A stretch of DNA of 64,000 nt from Quillaja saponaria (Eukaryota; Streptophyta; Magnoliopsida; Fabales; Quillajaceae): positions 16,616,001-16,680,000 of the forward strand of contig CM055612.1 in the NCBI GenBank assembly GCA_029379385.1. Reading direction: 5' to 3'. The notes below the pieces were generated by a model. The model was given only the letters and a program-made list of their open reading frames with translations. It was not told the origin of the DNA and ran no database searches. Of the stretch, positions 47,018 through 60,800 are shown piece after piece. The translations under genes and the position numbers were made by a program. Within the stretch, counting starts at the first letter, position 1; each line of letters opens with the position of its first letter.

Positions 47018-49155
47018 CACTACAAAATAAACATAACTTAGAAAAATATAAATCATATCACAAATAAGGAACCAAAAAACTATTTACTTGTCCCTAAATG
47101 CCTTTATAATGGGACGATCAATCTCATATTTCAAAGGAGGGGAGCTTAGTAGGGTCCCTCCCTACTCGTGTTCCAGTGGCACCGTATTCATCCTTCTCCT
47201 TCTCATCATCATCTTCCTCTTTAGCTACATCCAAGGGCGGTGTAAAGATAGAAGGTTGGCTGGCTGAAGGTGTAAAATAAAATTAGAAATTACATCACAA
47301 TATAACGTAACGAGATTAAATAAAGATACAAACTTAGGGTTGGACCAAATGTTGATGTAGAACTCGATTACAACAATGCAAAAGCCAACATCAATATAGA
47401 AGGATAGGCCAAAGTCAGAACATAAAGAAAGGCCAAAGTAGGAACGGAAGCAAAATTCATAGCAGAAATCAAATCATCTATGGTAAGGTCACATGAAATA
47501 CCATGAGCCCCTCAAATAAGGTTAATCCAACCTCTCAAACCATTTGGTTGTCCTCAAACTGTCATGATGTATGAACTTTGAAATATATAAGGGAATTTAC
47601 ATATGTCAAAGCATTTATATAAAGCATAATAGTAAGTTGAAAATATGAATAACATTAATATAGATTTAAACAATTTATATACTTTGAAGTATATTAGAGA
47701 ATATACTAATTATTCTTCATCATCATCAATAAAATCATCATCTTCTGATTCATTTTCATCTTCCTCTTCAAATGAATCTAATTCATTATCATCAATAAAG
47801 TCATCCTTAAGCACTTCTTTGGCTCATTTTTTTATCTTCGACAAATGAAGTTCAGTTGGATTTACCTCTTCCATCACACCTCCATCATGAAGTGAATCTG
47901 ATATATTAAAATCGTCATCAATATTAACTGTTACTAGAAATGATGTTTCCGCATCTTAAAAGAAGTCTGTAACTATGGGCATCACTTCTTCATTTTTCAT
48001 CTTCACCTATTAGTTAATTAACAACCTATCTTGCATTCATTTTCCATACTACCCACTAGTTAAGTCTTTCTATCTTCTTAGATGGATATTTTGCATAAAG
48101 CACCTAAGTGGCTTGATATACAACACAAATGTCTTATCTCAATTAAATCATGTTGGGGTTAACTTTAAGTTTTTTTTTTTTTTTTAAGAAAATAACATAT
48201 TATTGACATTTGAATAAAACAACATTGTTATTGGAACTTCTATATTCCAACTCAATAACATCAGTCAACATGCTATAAAAGTCATGCTTGCATGCATCAT
48301 AATAGTTACCCTTGACAGATACACCACTATTTATTGTTTTCTTTGTTTTGTCCATAACTTTTAGTGTGAAACCTATAACCGTTGACATTATATCAACTAT
48401 AATAGTTTAGATACTCACTTGGACCGAGTCCTATATCTTATATGTGATCATCAAAACCTATATTTAAGACTATAAAAAGCATAAGAGTCAATATTGTTAG
48501 TAATGTGTACTTTCACTTTTAATCAAGAATTCACTTACTAGCTCACGAAGCCAATATGGATTTTTTCTCATGAAGTGTTTCAAGTTGTTGACCGGTGATA
48601 TTGGGTTACTCACGTCTTAGTGTTGCATCATATTGACTACAAATATAAAGAAAAATGATAAGAAACATATAGGACAAATTGAAAAAAAAAAAAAAAAAAC
48701 TTAATGTGATAAAATATTTGAGAAATTTACTCAACATATGGTCAATCTCTTCACATTTTAGAAGGGCATATATCACTACTTTATTGTGGTCATTTTCTTT
48801 TAGCTTTTTTTTCATATGATGACAAATAATTTTACCCGGATAGCAAAATATAGAACTATAACCATTTGGATCAATATCACCTCCATCGTCATTGAATCCT
48901 ATTTTTTGTAACTTTGAAAGAACATTGCTTGAATAGTGTATGGAGAAAAAGTTTGAACTTTCTTCAACAATATAATCCTTGACAACAGAGCCTAGTTTAT
49001 TAGTTAAATAAGGCAAACTAAAAGGGTGAATAAGATTAAAAACAAATTATTTTTACTACTATTATGAAGTAGAAAGTTCAAATCACTCAAATGCATTAAT
49101 TTAAATAAGTAAAAACGTAGTTTTTGAAATTAAATAGTTAATGGATAAAGATATT
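47018..49155 (-). mobile_element. CACTA element remnant
   Basis: CACTACAAAATAAAC at 47018 fits a CACTA terminus. The minus-strand coding remnants listed next belong to a TNP2-type transposon protein. The other terminus is not present; a copia LTR begins at about 49156. The stretch 47018-47700 carries a short acidic frame (KEEDDDEKEKDEYG, ~47195) but no known domain. Confidence 0.6.
47700..49016 (-). pseudogene. CACTA TNP2-type C-terminal coding remnant (DUF4218/DUF4216-like)
   Basis: Minus-strand pieces in order: GFNDDGGDIDPNG, then SSIFCYPGK (~48810-48890), with ALLKCEEIDHML (~48730), matching the region after DUF4218; KTINSGVSVKGNYYDACKHD, then VIELEYRSSNNNVVLFKC (~48200-48350), matching DUF4216; a CVVYQATXVLYAKYPS-like block (~48090); and an acidic tail rich in DDD/EED (47700-47850). 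The serine-rich plus-strand frame at 47645-47848 is the shadow of this tail. Stops and frameshifts separate the blocks. Confidence 0.7.
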
Positions 49156-50404
49156 TGACATAATGATTTTATAATAGTTCACCAAAGAATCTTGCTTACG
49201 TTCATTCCCTAAGCACCTATTGGTAATTCACTAATGATGACTTTTCAATAAGGGATTAGCACCCTTTATAATGGTTGATTTTTAGGTATCAATTAGCCTC
49301 CACAATGACTTAACTTATAGGTATCAATCAATCTCCTCTTATTACACACAAGTAAGACTTACAACACTTTGTCTCACTTGTCTTTTTCTCACAAAGAAGA
49401 AGGTTTGCTATAATAAGAGAATTGCTAAATTGCAAAGTCTTGATAGATTTGGATGAGTTTTAGAAAGAGTTTATCAGAATATGAAAGTTTAAACTCAAAA
49501 AGAACAGATGCTCTTAGCCTTAAACATAAAGATTGATGAAATTTGAAAGTTTTAGTTTAGAGAGTTCTTAAATTGATTTTTGAATCTTGATTAAGTTGAT
49601 ATAAAAAACTTGTTTCTTCATGCTTGATAAGCTTTATAGCAAAGAAGCCGTCTCTCAGATGAAAACAGACATTAAATCGTTTAGTTGAAAACTGAAATCT
49701 TGAAAAATGTCTTCTAGGTTACTTCAGACAAATAATTCCATTTTAGTGCCACCTGGATTTTCGTGCACGTCTTTGGCACTGTCTACATTTTGATACAGGT
49801 TTTCATGTCATGTTTGGCCTTGTTCAAATCAAATGGCAGACATAACATCTTTGTAAGATCAAATTTAAAGAATTAGGTAGAAGGCTTATGTTTTGGAAAC
49901 CAAAAGATGAATAGCTAATACTTGAACAGTTGTTGTTCCTTAAGCTTTAGTGACTTTGAAAGGGACCTTTGGCTGTTTGTTTAATGAAACAGAGCAATTC
50001 ATTATTAAGCTCTTATAACTTCAACTGACTTAGCGTTAGAAATTTCACCAAATAATTTGTCAAATGAAATGACACGTTTTGGTCTTTTAGCTCTTATATA
50101 CTTCAATTCTTCAAGTTTACAACTTTTTAAATTTTAACTCTTCATTTTTTTCACCTTTTTAGTCTTCAGCAAATCAGCACTTTGATATTTTAATTTCAAT
50201 ATTTTTTACTTTCCTCAAAGAATTAGATTCAACAATAGAAATGCTCATAAATTGACTTTCATGCATAAGAAAATAAGGTTTAAGGTAGCTGATTTCTTAT
50301 ATACTGTATTCTATTTTTTAATTCATTTTTTTCAATTTTGTAATTATCAAAACCAAGTTATGGGTTAATATCAAATTAGTAAGTAGATTGTATTTGTCTC
50401 AACA
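49156..50404 (-). repeat. 3' LTR of Sirevirus-like copia element C2
   Basis: The minus-strand start, TGTTGAGACAAATAC at 50404, follows a polypurine tract. The lower end is placed at about 49156 (TGACATAATG) because the next block, AGTTCACCAAAGAATCTTGC, is typical of a copia LTR end; this boundary is inferred. No gene inside. Confidence 0.6.
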
Positions 50405-50419
50405 ATCTCCCCATTTTTT
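50405..50419 (-). other. Polypurine tract of copia element C2
   Basis: On the minus strand AAAAAATGGGGAGAT precedes the LTR. The wider block CATAAAAAATGGGGAGATTG is a close variant of the CATCAAAAAGGGGGAGATTG sequence usual before 3' LTRs of Sirevirus-type elements. Confidence 0.75.
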
Positions 50420-50430
50420 ATGATTACAAA

Positions 50431-53400
50431 TGTCACACCCTTTATAAAAGGCATAACTGACCGGAGGATTGGATAGCCAAACTTTTGTAACCCTGATTTT
50501 ACCACAACTAATTACCCACAACTTTTGACTAAACCAATACATAATATATATATATAATCAAAGTAATTGTAAAAGTTTGGGTACTGAAGCAATAACAAAT
50601 AACTAAACTATTACACAACATGAAACTAGATACCCCATAGCTCTAGTGTGACTACAAACTTTCATCCCTGATCTCAAGTATGAGATTCTGAATATACCTT
50701 ATCATCAAACATTTGACAAGCCTAGTATCGATAATTGTCATCCCTTGAAATCTTGTTACTAAAAAAATATTAACAAGATAGGGATGAGTCCTACGGACTC
50801 AATGAGTGGAAAAACATACCAAAGGGTACTAGCATCACTCCAAACAGGTATATAACATATATAGTCAATTAATATCAGGTAACAATGTTCATGTCTTAAT
50901 TCAAAATTACATATACATATTGGTATTTATCATAAATTCACAAATTACATGATTCATAGGATCACAAATTAATCAAAGCAATCATAACATACAAAGCAAA
51001 CGAAGGGTCAACGAGTAACTTAATCCCACACAACAGTATCACCCCCAACCGGGCATTTACGCGCCCGTATAACAGATTAATCTCCGTACATAATCCATTC
51101 CATTGGGGCTAAGCACTCAAATTTTTTAAAAACATTTATCATAATCAGAATATCTCAAATTTTCAAATCAACATATCCTAGGTGCACATGGATCTCAGTT
51201 TCAGAAATAAAAGTCACTTCCTAGAAAAATTTCAATTTGTTGACCCTTATCAACCATAAACAATTTCAAACAAGCATGATTCAAATAACTTACTAAAACA
51301 TTACACTTGCACATTTATTTAAATACACATACAGTTACACATAATAATCTAGCCCCTAAAGGCATTAATTAACCACTCACCGGTTTATTGATTTCATTCG
51401 TCACTTACTCCCGGTTCACGCGTGTCATTGATTCTATAACACTTTTTGAAACTGCAATTGCATTTTTCAAGTATTTTTAAGATTATTAATTTTACAAATT
51501 ATAACTTTCTAATTGTGAAAATTTAGAGTTATTAAGTTTTAAGTTTTTTTTTTTTTTTTAAACTCTTTTTTTTAGGCATTTTCACAATCCTCCTTGGATA
51601 TAGGTTTGTTCTCAACTTACATACTTAACTAAATTCAACAAAACCAAGTTTAAACATTATCTTTAAGAAGTTAGCTATCTTTGTTATTTAGAAACTTCTC
51701 CTAAAAACAGTCTTGAACTTACTTAATTCCTCACATGGACAAAAACAGAGCTCTCGTAAAATTCTTGGTTGTCAATGTCTGACTCCGATGCTTATAGGAT
51801 TCTCATATTTGGAAATTAAATTATGAAATTTTATAATATAGCTTATCAAGATGTTAGGAACAATTTTTATTTAGAAGTCCTAGGCTAATTCAAACCACCA
51901 CCCATGACAAAGTTTCTCGGACCAACTGAAGTTCATCAAAAAATCTTATATGGACCTAGCCTCAGTCCAATATCTCTAACGATCAATATACTCATAACTA
52001 GGTTATAATTTTTTTTGAATATAATCTCAAGATCCTAAGCTACATTTTCTCTTTGAACTCTTGATTTAATTTAGTCCCAAAAATACTCGAAATACTGAAT
52101 TTCTCTAACTCATAAAGTCTATCATGTTTTCTGTTTTCAATAACCACTCAAATTCATATCCATTATTTTCATGATTCCTTAATCCTACATAATTACACCA
52201 AACTTGTTTCTTAAGAATTAAGTCCTCTTAACCCTTTATCCGAATAATTTAAAAATAAAGTTAATTCGTTCAATATCAAGTTTCCTAATTAGCTATTTAA
52301 CAATTGAAACTTACATATGTATACATTTAACACCCTATTTGTATAATCATATATGTTGATTCTTACACCAAGAGATGTTACATCATTCATTCATTTTTAT
52401 TTTTATTTTTGTTCATGTTGCAACCATGGAATTCAAATTAAATTCATTGTTTAAATTTGATTAAAAACTTAGACTATTCACTACCACTATTTGTATAATT
52501 TTATTCCAACTCTTCCTTTTTTATTTACATTGTTTCCATCATACTAATTATTCACTTTACATTTCTAATTAGACTTAAAAGAATTGCAACTAACTTATTA
52601 TAAACAAACTAACAACAATTCAATTAATATAACTAATTTAACTAAATCAAGATTTTAATTCAATAAAACTCCAACATTTAACCCTTATTGCCAACTCACT
52701 CTAACACCTTAAAATCATCTTCCAACCTAACTTTTATATCTGGTTTTTAAAAGAGGAAAAACATGATTATGGGATTGCTTTTACTCCCTTGCAATCATGC
52801 CAGCCTCTGTTATTACTCTCACCTATTTCACGGTTGCAAGACACATAGAAAACAAGGCATCCAGCAACCCTTACTGCAGCGCCTTCTTTCCATCCTTTGA
52901 CTAACACCAAAGCCCCACACGGTCACACACACCCATGCCTAACTTCAAGGAAACCTAAGCTTCCAATACATAGCACCCCCTACAATTACTCATAGAATTT
53001 ACCCCCAAACAGAATAGTCCCCAGTCAAATAGGAGGTAGCAAGTCCAGCCCTAATAAAACTAACCTACAAGGTCAAGGGAAGAGCTAAAAGAAGAATCTA
53101 CTACCTTGGAACTAGCTTGCACCAAGAAGAGTTGAAATTTCCCTAAGCTGCATCTTCAATGGCAGAAACAAGGGAAATTAAGTTATTGCTAAGACTTCCT
53201 TGCTTATCCCTCACGATCTACTCAGCCCAAGGAGCTAACAGGAGCAAAGAAGAGAAAAAAAATCAACTTTTATGCTACTAATCCTTCAGCTAAACTTAAC
53301 AAGAGATGCAACATTTTCTCAACTCCTTGGCTAACACAAGAAGATACACGGCCAATTAGAAGAAATCTACAACCAAACTCCAAGCCAAGCTACCACGGCC

Positions 53401-53865
53401 AAAGTTGGAAAAGTAAAAATTCAAGGAAGCCAACAAGTTATGCCACGACAAGGGAAGAATTTCAAGAACCCAGCTATCTAAGTATCTTGCTTTCAATGAT
53501 TTACATGAACATTAAGAGTAGAGGAGGAAAGAAACTCGGCTAAGCAATAAGGAATGGAGGAAAAGCAAGAAGTGAAGCAAGGAAGAAAGAGACAAACAAA
53601 TTAATGCCCAAGTCAAAGTCTAAAAGTTAAATTAGTGGTGAATATTAACTTTATATATATATATATAATTTGTTTATATTCACATATTTATTTTACTTTT
53701 TCATAAAATTTATTTAATTTAATTTTTAATCTCCATATCAACCAATAAAGTTGTAGAATTAAATTCTTTCATTCTATGTATATATACTTATATATACAAT
53801 TATTCATTTATTGAGTTACATACAATCCTTTTAAAACGTATGTATAAAAATATCGGGTTATAACA
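50431..53865 (-). repeat. Solo LTR-A inserted in copia C2, minus strand
   Basis: Complete ends: TGTCACACCC at 50431 and the complement of TGTTATAACCCGATA ending at 53865. Flanking 5-mers ACAAA and ATAAA differ at one position, as for an aged target duplication. It sits 11 bp from the copia polypurine tract. No gene inside; a T-run lies near 51546-51559 and a TA repeat near 53654. Confidence 0.85.
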
Positions 53866-54814
53866 ATAAATTTTACTGTGTACAACCATTCTAACATGTA
53901 CATTAATGTATAAGATTATTACAACAAAATACCAAAATATTGAGTTTAAGAAAAAATACCTTGAAAGTTAAATGAGAGAAGAAACTAATCTCCTCTTGGA
54001 TTTACGCATGCTTTACTAAATTCTCAATATTTTTCTCCACTTTTTTGGTATCACAAAAAAAGTGAAAATTTTACATAAAAAGTAGAGAAACATAAACAAT
54101 GTTTAACAATAAATCATCGACTAGGTCTAGTCTGACACCATAAATAGATGCAACTATAGCAATAAAACATATTTTTGGTAATGGTTAAAAAGTATGCAAA
54201 GTGACAGACTAGTCAAATCCCTTTTAAGTTTATATTTTATGTTTCCTTTTCTTTACTTTGATTATTTATCAGGTAAAATATAAGAACCTAAGCATATTTA
54301 GACCAATTGACACAATATATATATATATGGATAAAACAAAATTCTTTAATCAAAAGAATATATGAAGGAAAAACATAACAAGATTAAACATGAAAGGAAA
54401 GGGGAACAAATCTCAAGAGAAACAAAAGATTTTAGAGAGACTCTTCAATTCCTTGAATGCCCTTAACATTTTTAGATAATTTCTCAAGATGCTTCTAACC
54501 TTTGACATCCAAATTCTCTATATCTTTCTTAATCTACAGAAACCCATCCTCAGAACTTCTAATATTCTCTTCTAGTATTTCCTTATACACCTTGCAATGT
54601 AATGCCCTATATCTATCATGTATGTTGGAATAGCTTTTTCTTGTATAGAAAATAAATCATTTCAACCTTAGGATATATAAACCTCCTTGTTTAGCATCAC
54701 ATAGTTTTACCAATTAGGTGACTATCTTTAGTAGTATGGTCAATTTCAACAAAGATTTAATTTTCATAATCAAACAAATAAACTAGTAGATCTAATTAAG
54801 ATATTGAATTTGAC
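53866..54814 (-). mobile_element. Region between pol and polypurine tract of copia C2
   Basis: Continues the copia element beyond the solo LTR. No intact frame. Weak minus-strand stretches such as IENLDVKG occur near 54500; Sirevirus-type elements may carry an extra frame here, but nothing recognisable remains. Confidence 0.45.
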
Positions 54815-57800
54815 ATCCCTAACTTCCTTCTTATTTTACAAAATTGATCTTCAATCAAGTGTTTAATGAAAATATCTAAAAGATCATTTTGAGAAGAGAC
54901 AAAATGTAAAGAAAAATCTTCCTTTTGAATATGATCTTTAATAAAATGATGTCTAACATCTATATGTAGTTATATATAAAGTATTCAACATGATATTTTT
55001 ATCACAGAAGATAGATACCTTTTTAACATGAATGTTGAAGTCAATTAGTTGTTGTTTCATCCATAACAACTAAGCCAATCTACTCCCAGTTGCCATATAT
55101 TTGATTTCAGAAATTGAGAAAGCTACATAATGATGTTTCTTGCTGAACCAAGTAATGATAGAGTGACCCAAAAATTGGCAAGTGCCACTGGTACTTTTTT
55201 TTTTTTTATCTAACTTACAACTAGGAAAGTCAATATCAGAATAGCCAACAAGTTCAAAATTTTTACATTTAGGATAACAGATACCAAGAGATTGAATTTT
55301 TATAAGATATCTGAAAATTCTTTTTACAACAATTAAATGTGACTCGTTTGAGGAAGCTTGATATCTAGCATAAATGCAAAAACTGAACATGATATCTGGT
55401 ATGCTAGCATTAAGATATAAGAGTCATCCAATCATACTTCTATATTTATTATTATCTACTATCGTACTAGATTCATCCTTGTCAAGTTTTATTGATGTGC
55501 TCATGGGAGTTCCAATTTCTTTTGTTGATTCCATCCCAAATCTCATTAATAGATTGTTGATGTACTTGCATTGGTTAATGAAAATTTCTTTCTTAAATTG
55601 TTTGCCTTGAAGTCCAAAAAAAATAATTCAACTCCCCATCATACTCATTTCAAATTCATTCTACATAGACTCAGTAAAATCTTTGGAGAGAGATTCATTA
55701 GTAGCACCAAATATAATATCATCAACATAAATTTAGACTAGTAATATCTCAAAATTTTTGTGCTTGATAAAAAGAGTTGTATCAATTTTCCTTCTTTGAA
55801 AACCATTAGTAATTTAAAAATTACTTATTCTATCATACTAAGCTATAGGAGCTTGTTTTAAACTATAGTGAGTTTTTTTGAGTTTGAAAACATAACTAGA
55901 TTTCTCAAAAGATTCAAAACCGAAAGTTAGTTCAACATATACCTCCTCATTTATAAAACCATTTAAAAAGCACTTTTAACGTCCATTTGATAAAAAGTAA
56001 AGTTTTTAAAACATGCAAATGGAAGTAAAAGTCCAGTGGCTTCTAATCTATCAACATGAGCAAAGGTTCCATCATAGTCAATACCTTCTTCTTTATTATA
56101 CCCTTGAGCTAATAATCTTGCTTTATTTTTACTTATTCATCTTGTTTCTGAATACCAACTTGGTACCAATCACGGGATGATCATTTGATGTAGATGCAAG
56201 AAACCATACATTATTTGTCTCAAATTGCACTAATTCTTCTTACATGGCTTGAATCCATGTCTCATTAGTTTTAGATTTTTGAAGTTTTTTGGTTCTATTT
56301 GTAAGAGAAAAGCTTCATAACCATATAGGGATTGTTTTGATCTTATCTTCACTTCTTGTGATGGATCTCCAAGTACTTGATTTAGTGAGTGACTTTGACA
56401 TGTTTCCAACTCTTTGGAAGATCACTAGTGCCTTCACTTTCATAAGTTGTAGTGGGTTCAGCTAAGGATTCTTGTCCTTCATGATCAACTAATTACTGAG
56501 GGTATAGATTAGCTGAACATAGTCTACTACTTTGGTTTACTGATGGCTTGTCAATTTCTTATGTAACTATCCTTATTTCACTTGTTTTTTAATTAGTAAT
56601 TCTGAAATTATCTATATTACTCTCAACAACTCTATTAACGAAAGGATTATACTCATAAAAAACAACGTGAATTGATTATCCAATAACTAGAGTTCTTTTA
56701 TTGAAAACTCTATAAGCTTTACTAGTTAATCAACATCCTTAGCAAATGCCTTCATCAGATCTAACATCAATTCTTTTTGAGATTATATTTGTTATTAGTG
56801 TGGATAAAAAATTTACAACCAAAACTATGAAAGTATCAAATGTTTGGCTTCATACCTTTCCATAATCATATAAAGTTTTTCCTAAACATTGGTATTATTA
56901 GAGTTTTGTTAAGCATATAACATACTATGTTCACTACTTCAACTAGAAATAGTGTGGAAGAGAGTTCTCGCAAAGCATTGTTTTGGCTATTTTCTAAAGA
57001 GTTTTGTTTTTCCTTCCACCAATCCCTTATATTGTAAAGTTCTTAGAGCTGAGAAATTGTGCTCAATGCAAAAATCATCAAATGTAGAATTTTCAAATTC
57101 ACCATTATCACTTCTGATTTTTGAAATACATAATGATTTTTTTTTATTTTTAGCACGTTTACAAAAAGTTTTGAAGGAATTAAATACATCACTTTTATGA
57201 GCAAGAAAGATCATTCAAGTATATTAGGAGTAATCATCTATGATAACTAAGGCATATTTGTTCTCACCATAAATGACAGTTTATGCAGGACTGAATAAAT
57301 TCATATGTAGAAATTCTAACAACCTTGAAGTTAAAATAAGATTTTTGTTTTTGAATGAGGTTATGATATGTATTCAAAACTGAGATGCATAGCTTCTGCA
57401 GATCATATTCAATCTTTGGTAGACCAGAGACTAATCCTTTGCTTGAAAGCTTAAGTAAGGTATGCATAACCGTATGACCACGTCTTATACCATAGATTAG
57501 TTAAGTTATGTATAACAGTGAAAAATGTATTGTTAGAAAGTTTGTTCAAAAAATACTACATATATATTATTCATTCTCTGTCTCACAAATTTTACCTTGT
57601 TATTAAGAATGTTTACCACAAAATAACTGTTTGACTAAAAAATTACTCTATTTCACAAAGTTGACTGATACTAAGTAAGTTGTGTTTGAATCTATCAACA
57701 AACAGAACCAGTTCAACTAACCAGTTCTTTTTGCCAATGTTACTTACATCTTTGATTCTCTCCTTACTGTTGTCTCCTAATGTGACATATCCATTATTGC

Positions 57801-57854
57801 TTGTTTTTAAGGAGCATAACTTGTCCTTTCTATAGTCATGTGTCTTGAACATCC
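54815..57854 (-). pseudogene. Copia C2 pol remnant: protease end, integrase, RT, RNase H
   Basis: Minus-strand order from 57854 down: the rest of the protease motif (CSRHMT) and SNNGYVTLGDNSKERIKDV (~57760); a pre-integrase block SKGLVSGLPKIEYDLQKLC (~57400); integrase with ISKIRSDNGEFENSTF and HNFSALRTLQYKG (~57030-57130), where the usual PQQNGVVE is degraded; RT with KARLLAQGYNKEEGIDY, FYQMDVKSAF, LKQAPIA, and the catalytic IYVDDIIFG (~55705-55735); RNase H with VGYSDIDFPSCKLDKKK and ISEIKYMATGSRLA (~55075-55240), HIDVRHHFIKDH-like, and EDQFCKIRRKLGM at the end (~54825). Several stops and frameshifts. The 5' part of the reading unit continues beyond the inserted LTR-A element at 63280. Confidence 0.88.
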
Positions 57855-60800
57855 TATTACAATCCAATAATGTAAATTTGAGTTTTAGATATCATGTACA
57901 ATTTTTAGTTATAAAAATAAAAATCACATGAATAAATTAAATAAATAATAATATAATCAAACATATTATAACCTGATTTTTTAGGGTACGTTGTAAATTT
58001 TTGGTGTAGAAATTGGTTGTTGGGAAGTAAATAAGATCATGAATCAAGTAACATAAAGTGAATAAGTTAATTTGATAAATAAAGTAAACTAGAGTAAGTA
58101 AATACTAGTATATATATTTATATATATAAAGACAACTTTTGCACCACAACTTCGACCAAGACTTATTTTAATTTTTACTTTTTTTCCTCCTTATTTATTT
58201 TATCCATTTCCTTCTATTTCTTTCTCCTTGGCTAATTTTCCTCTGCATCTAGATTTTTCTAGCTTCTTTTCTTTCTTGCAACTGATATACTCCTTCCTCA
58301 TTTCTCGATTTCTCTAGACTTCCTCCCCTATATTCATTTTTCTTGCTTGGCCGTGGGTTTCCTTTCTTAGTATCCAATCCTTTCTCCTATATTCTCTTGC
58401 TCTAATCCTATTCTTGCTAGGCCTGTAGCAGCTAAGAGATAGCTGCCTTACTTTGAACAGTAGTAGCTAGAGTTCTTGGTTTGTAGCTTTGCCGTTCTGC
58501 TCAATTTTCCTTGTGTGTCTATCATGCTCAAGTGAGAGCCAAAGTTGGTCATGGGTGTGTGCCTTTGTAGCATGAGTATAGTTTTCTTGTATAAGCAACC
58601 TTAAGGAGTTGTAAAAGAGTAGGGGATGCAGCCAACCTCCAAGAAACAATGCCTAGCCCTTTCTATAGCCTACTATTATGCTTTTTAGCCAAGCAAAATG
58701 TAAGCTCAGTAGTTGCCCTGTACCTTGCACCTTGGCCTGCCCCATGAGACTTACTTCAGGGGCTATATTTCCATGAGGGTGTTGCAGCAAGTCAACCAGT
58801 AATAGCTTTGTAAGTCCAGCTGTAGATTTTGTGTGAGGGAAGGAGGCAGTGAGCTTGGGAAAAAGGGGAACAATTAGAGCGTACAGTAATGAATATTTTC
58901 AGCAACTTTATCTTTAAAGTTTCTTATTTAGCTATCGTAAGTTAATGGATCCTTGGATGTTTGATGAGTTAAATGTTGGAATTAGTAAGCTAGGAGTGTT
59001 CAGGCTTTGATTAAAGGATGAAGTGGTCATGAATTGTGTGTAATAGGAAAAGTAAATTGTGAAGTTGTATTATGTTGATATGAGTATAGTTTAATTCAAA
59101 CTTTGATAAATATTAAATAGTTAGCTTAATTTAAATGCAAATTGGAATGAATATGATTGAAATTTGATGATTTATATTGAATTATTAGGATAGGTATATA
59201 TATGTACACACACATTAATAGAAGAAAATCATGCATTCAAGATGTTTGATTAAATGCCTACAAGGAACTAGTTATAACTTTATGAATAAAACTTGGTAGA
59301 TTTAACTCTTGGTGGCTAATTGTTATTTGAATTTGAATAAAAGTTCATAAACAAAAGCAAAGAATGGTTGGCTGATGAAGTGAGTTAAGGATTTGATGAA
59401 AGTGAGTAGTGAGTGTGAGCAAAAGATGTTTGGCTGTGGGGTAAAGTGTTCAAAGTGAGAGTTAAATAGTTTTTGAAGGGATGCAGGGCAGACTTGATAA
59501 GTTAGAGAAATTTAGTATTTCAAGCATTTTCGGGACTGAATTAAACAAAGAGTTCTAAAGAGAAAATGTAGCTTAGGGTCTTAAGATGATATCTACAAAA
59601 ATTTTTAATCTGGTTCTATGTATATTTATCGTGAGAGATGTTGGACTATAGCTAGGTCCGTGTAGGATTTTAGGTGAGCTTCAGTCAGTCCAGAAGACTT
59701 CGTCTGGGCTTATGGTTGGAATTAGCTTAGGACCTCTGAATAAGATTTGTTTTTAACATATTAAGGGACAATTATGGGGTGGTGCAGGTCTTAATTCCAT
59801 GTTGTGTGTATTTGGAGGTGTTGAAAGTCATAGTTGTGACTTTTAGGTCCTAAGTGAACCTATTTAGGTGTAACTAGGTTTTGGATGGTCTTAAAGGATG
59901 AATTAGGATCATAATCAAATGTTACTAACATCTTGATAAACTAGACTGGAAATTTTCATAATTTAATTCTCAAGTATGAGAATTTTATAAGCATTAGAAT
60001 CTAGTTTTGACAACCAGGAATTTGTATATGCCCTATTTGTGTACATGTGAGGATTTGAGCAGGTTCAAGACTACTTTTAAGAAGTGCCTAAATAAGAAAG
60101 ACAATTAACTTCTTAAAGATAATTTTTAAACTTGATTTTGTTAAATTTGGTTAAATATATAAGTGGAAATTAACATATCTCCAAGATAGTGTGAAAATGC
60201 CTAAAAGGGGTAAACTTTAAATAAATACTTGAAACTTAGTATCTATAGATTTAAAAGGTTATAACCTATAAAATTGACAAACTAAGTAATACATGAAAAT
60301 TTTAATTGCAGCTTTAGAACTTATGGTTAAGCCAACGACGCTCATGAAAGCAAAAAGGAGTGACGAGTAAAATCGGTAAATGGTGAGTGGTTAAAATGCT
60401 ACTCTTTGGTTGCTAGATTAATGTGTCTGATTGTTTTGATGTATATATATGTGTGTGTGTGCGTGTGTGTATTATAAAGTAGATAAGAATTATATTGCTA
60501 TTATTGATTTAAGTGAATTATTTTGATGTGTGAAATTGTTTGTGGTTGATAAGAGCCAATGAAAATGCTTATCTTTTCAAAATGAATTTTTATTTCTGAA
60601 ATAGAATCCGGTTATACCTAGGATATTTTGAGATATTCTGATTCTGATAGGTGTTTTAAAAAGATATTCGAGTAACTCAGCCCCAGTAGGTAGATTTGGA
60701 AGAGGTATGGAGATTTCAATGATTCTGATTTCAATGATTTCGTTTATAATTCTATTTGGTATTCAGGCACAAAACTACCCAGAGGGAGATATTAGTGTGT

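Noticed and set aside
47645..47848. Serine-rich plus-strand frame
   Set aside because: It is the reverse complement of an acidic Asp/Glu tail in the CACTA coding remnant on the minus strand.
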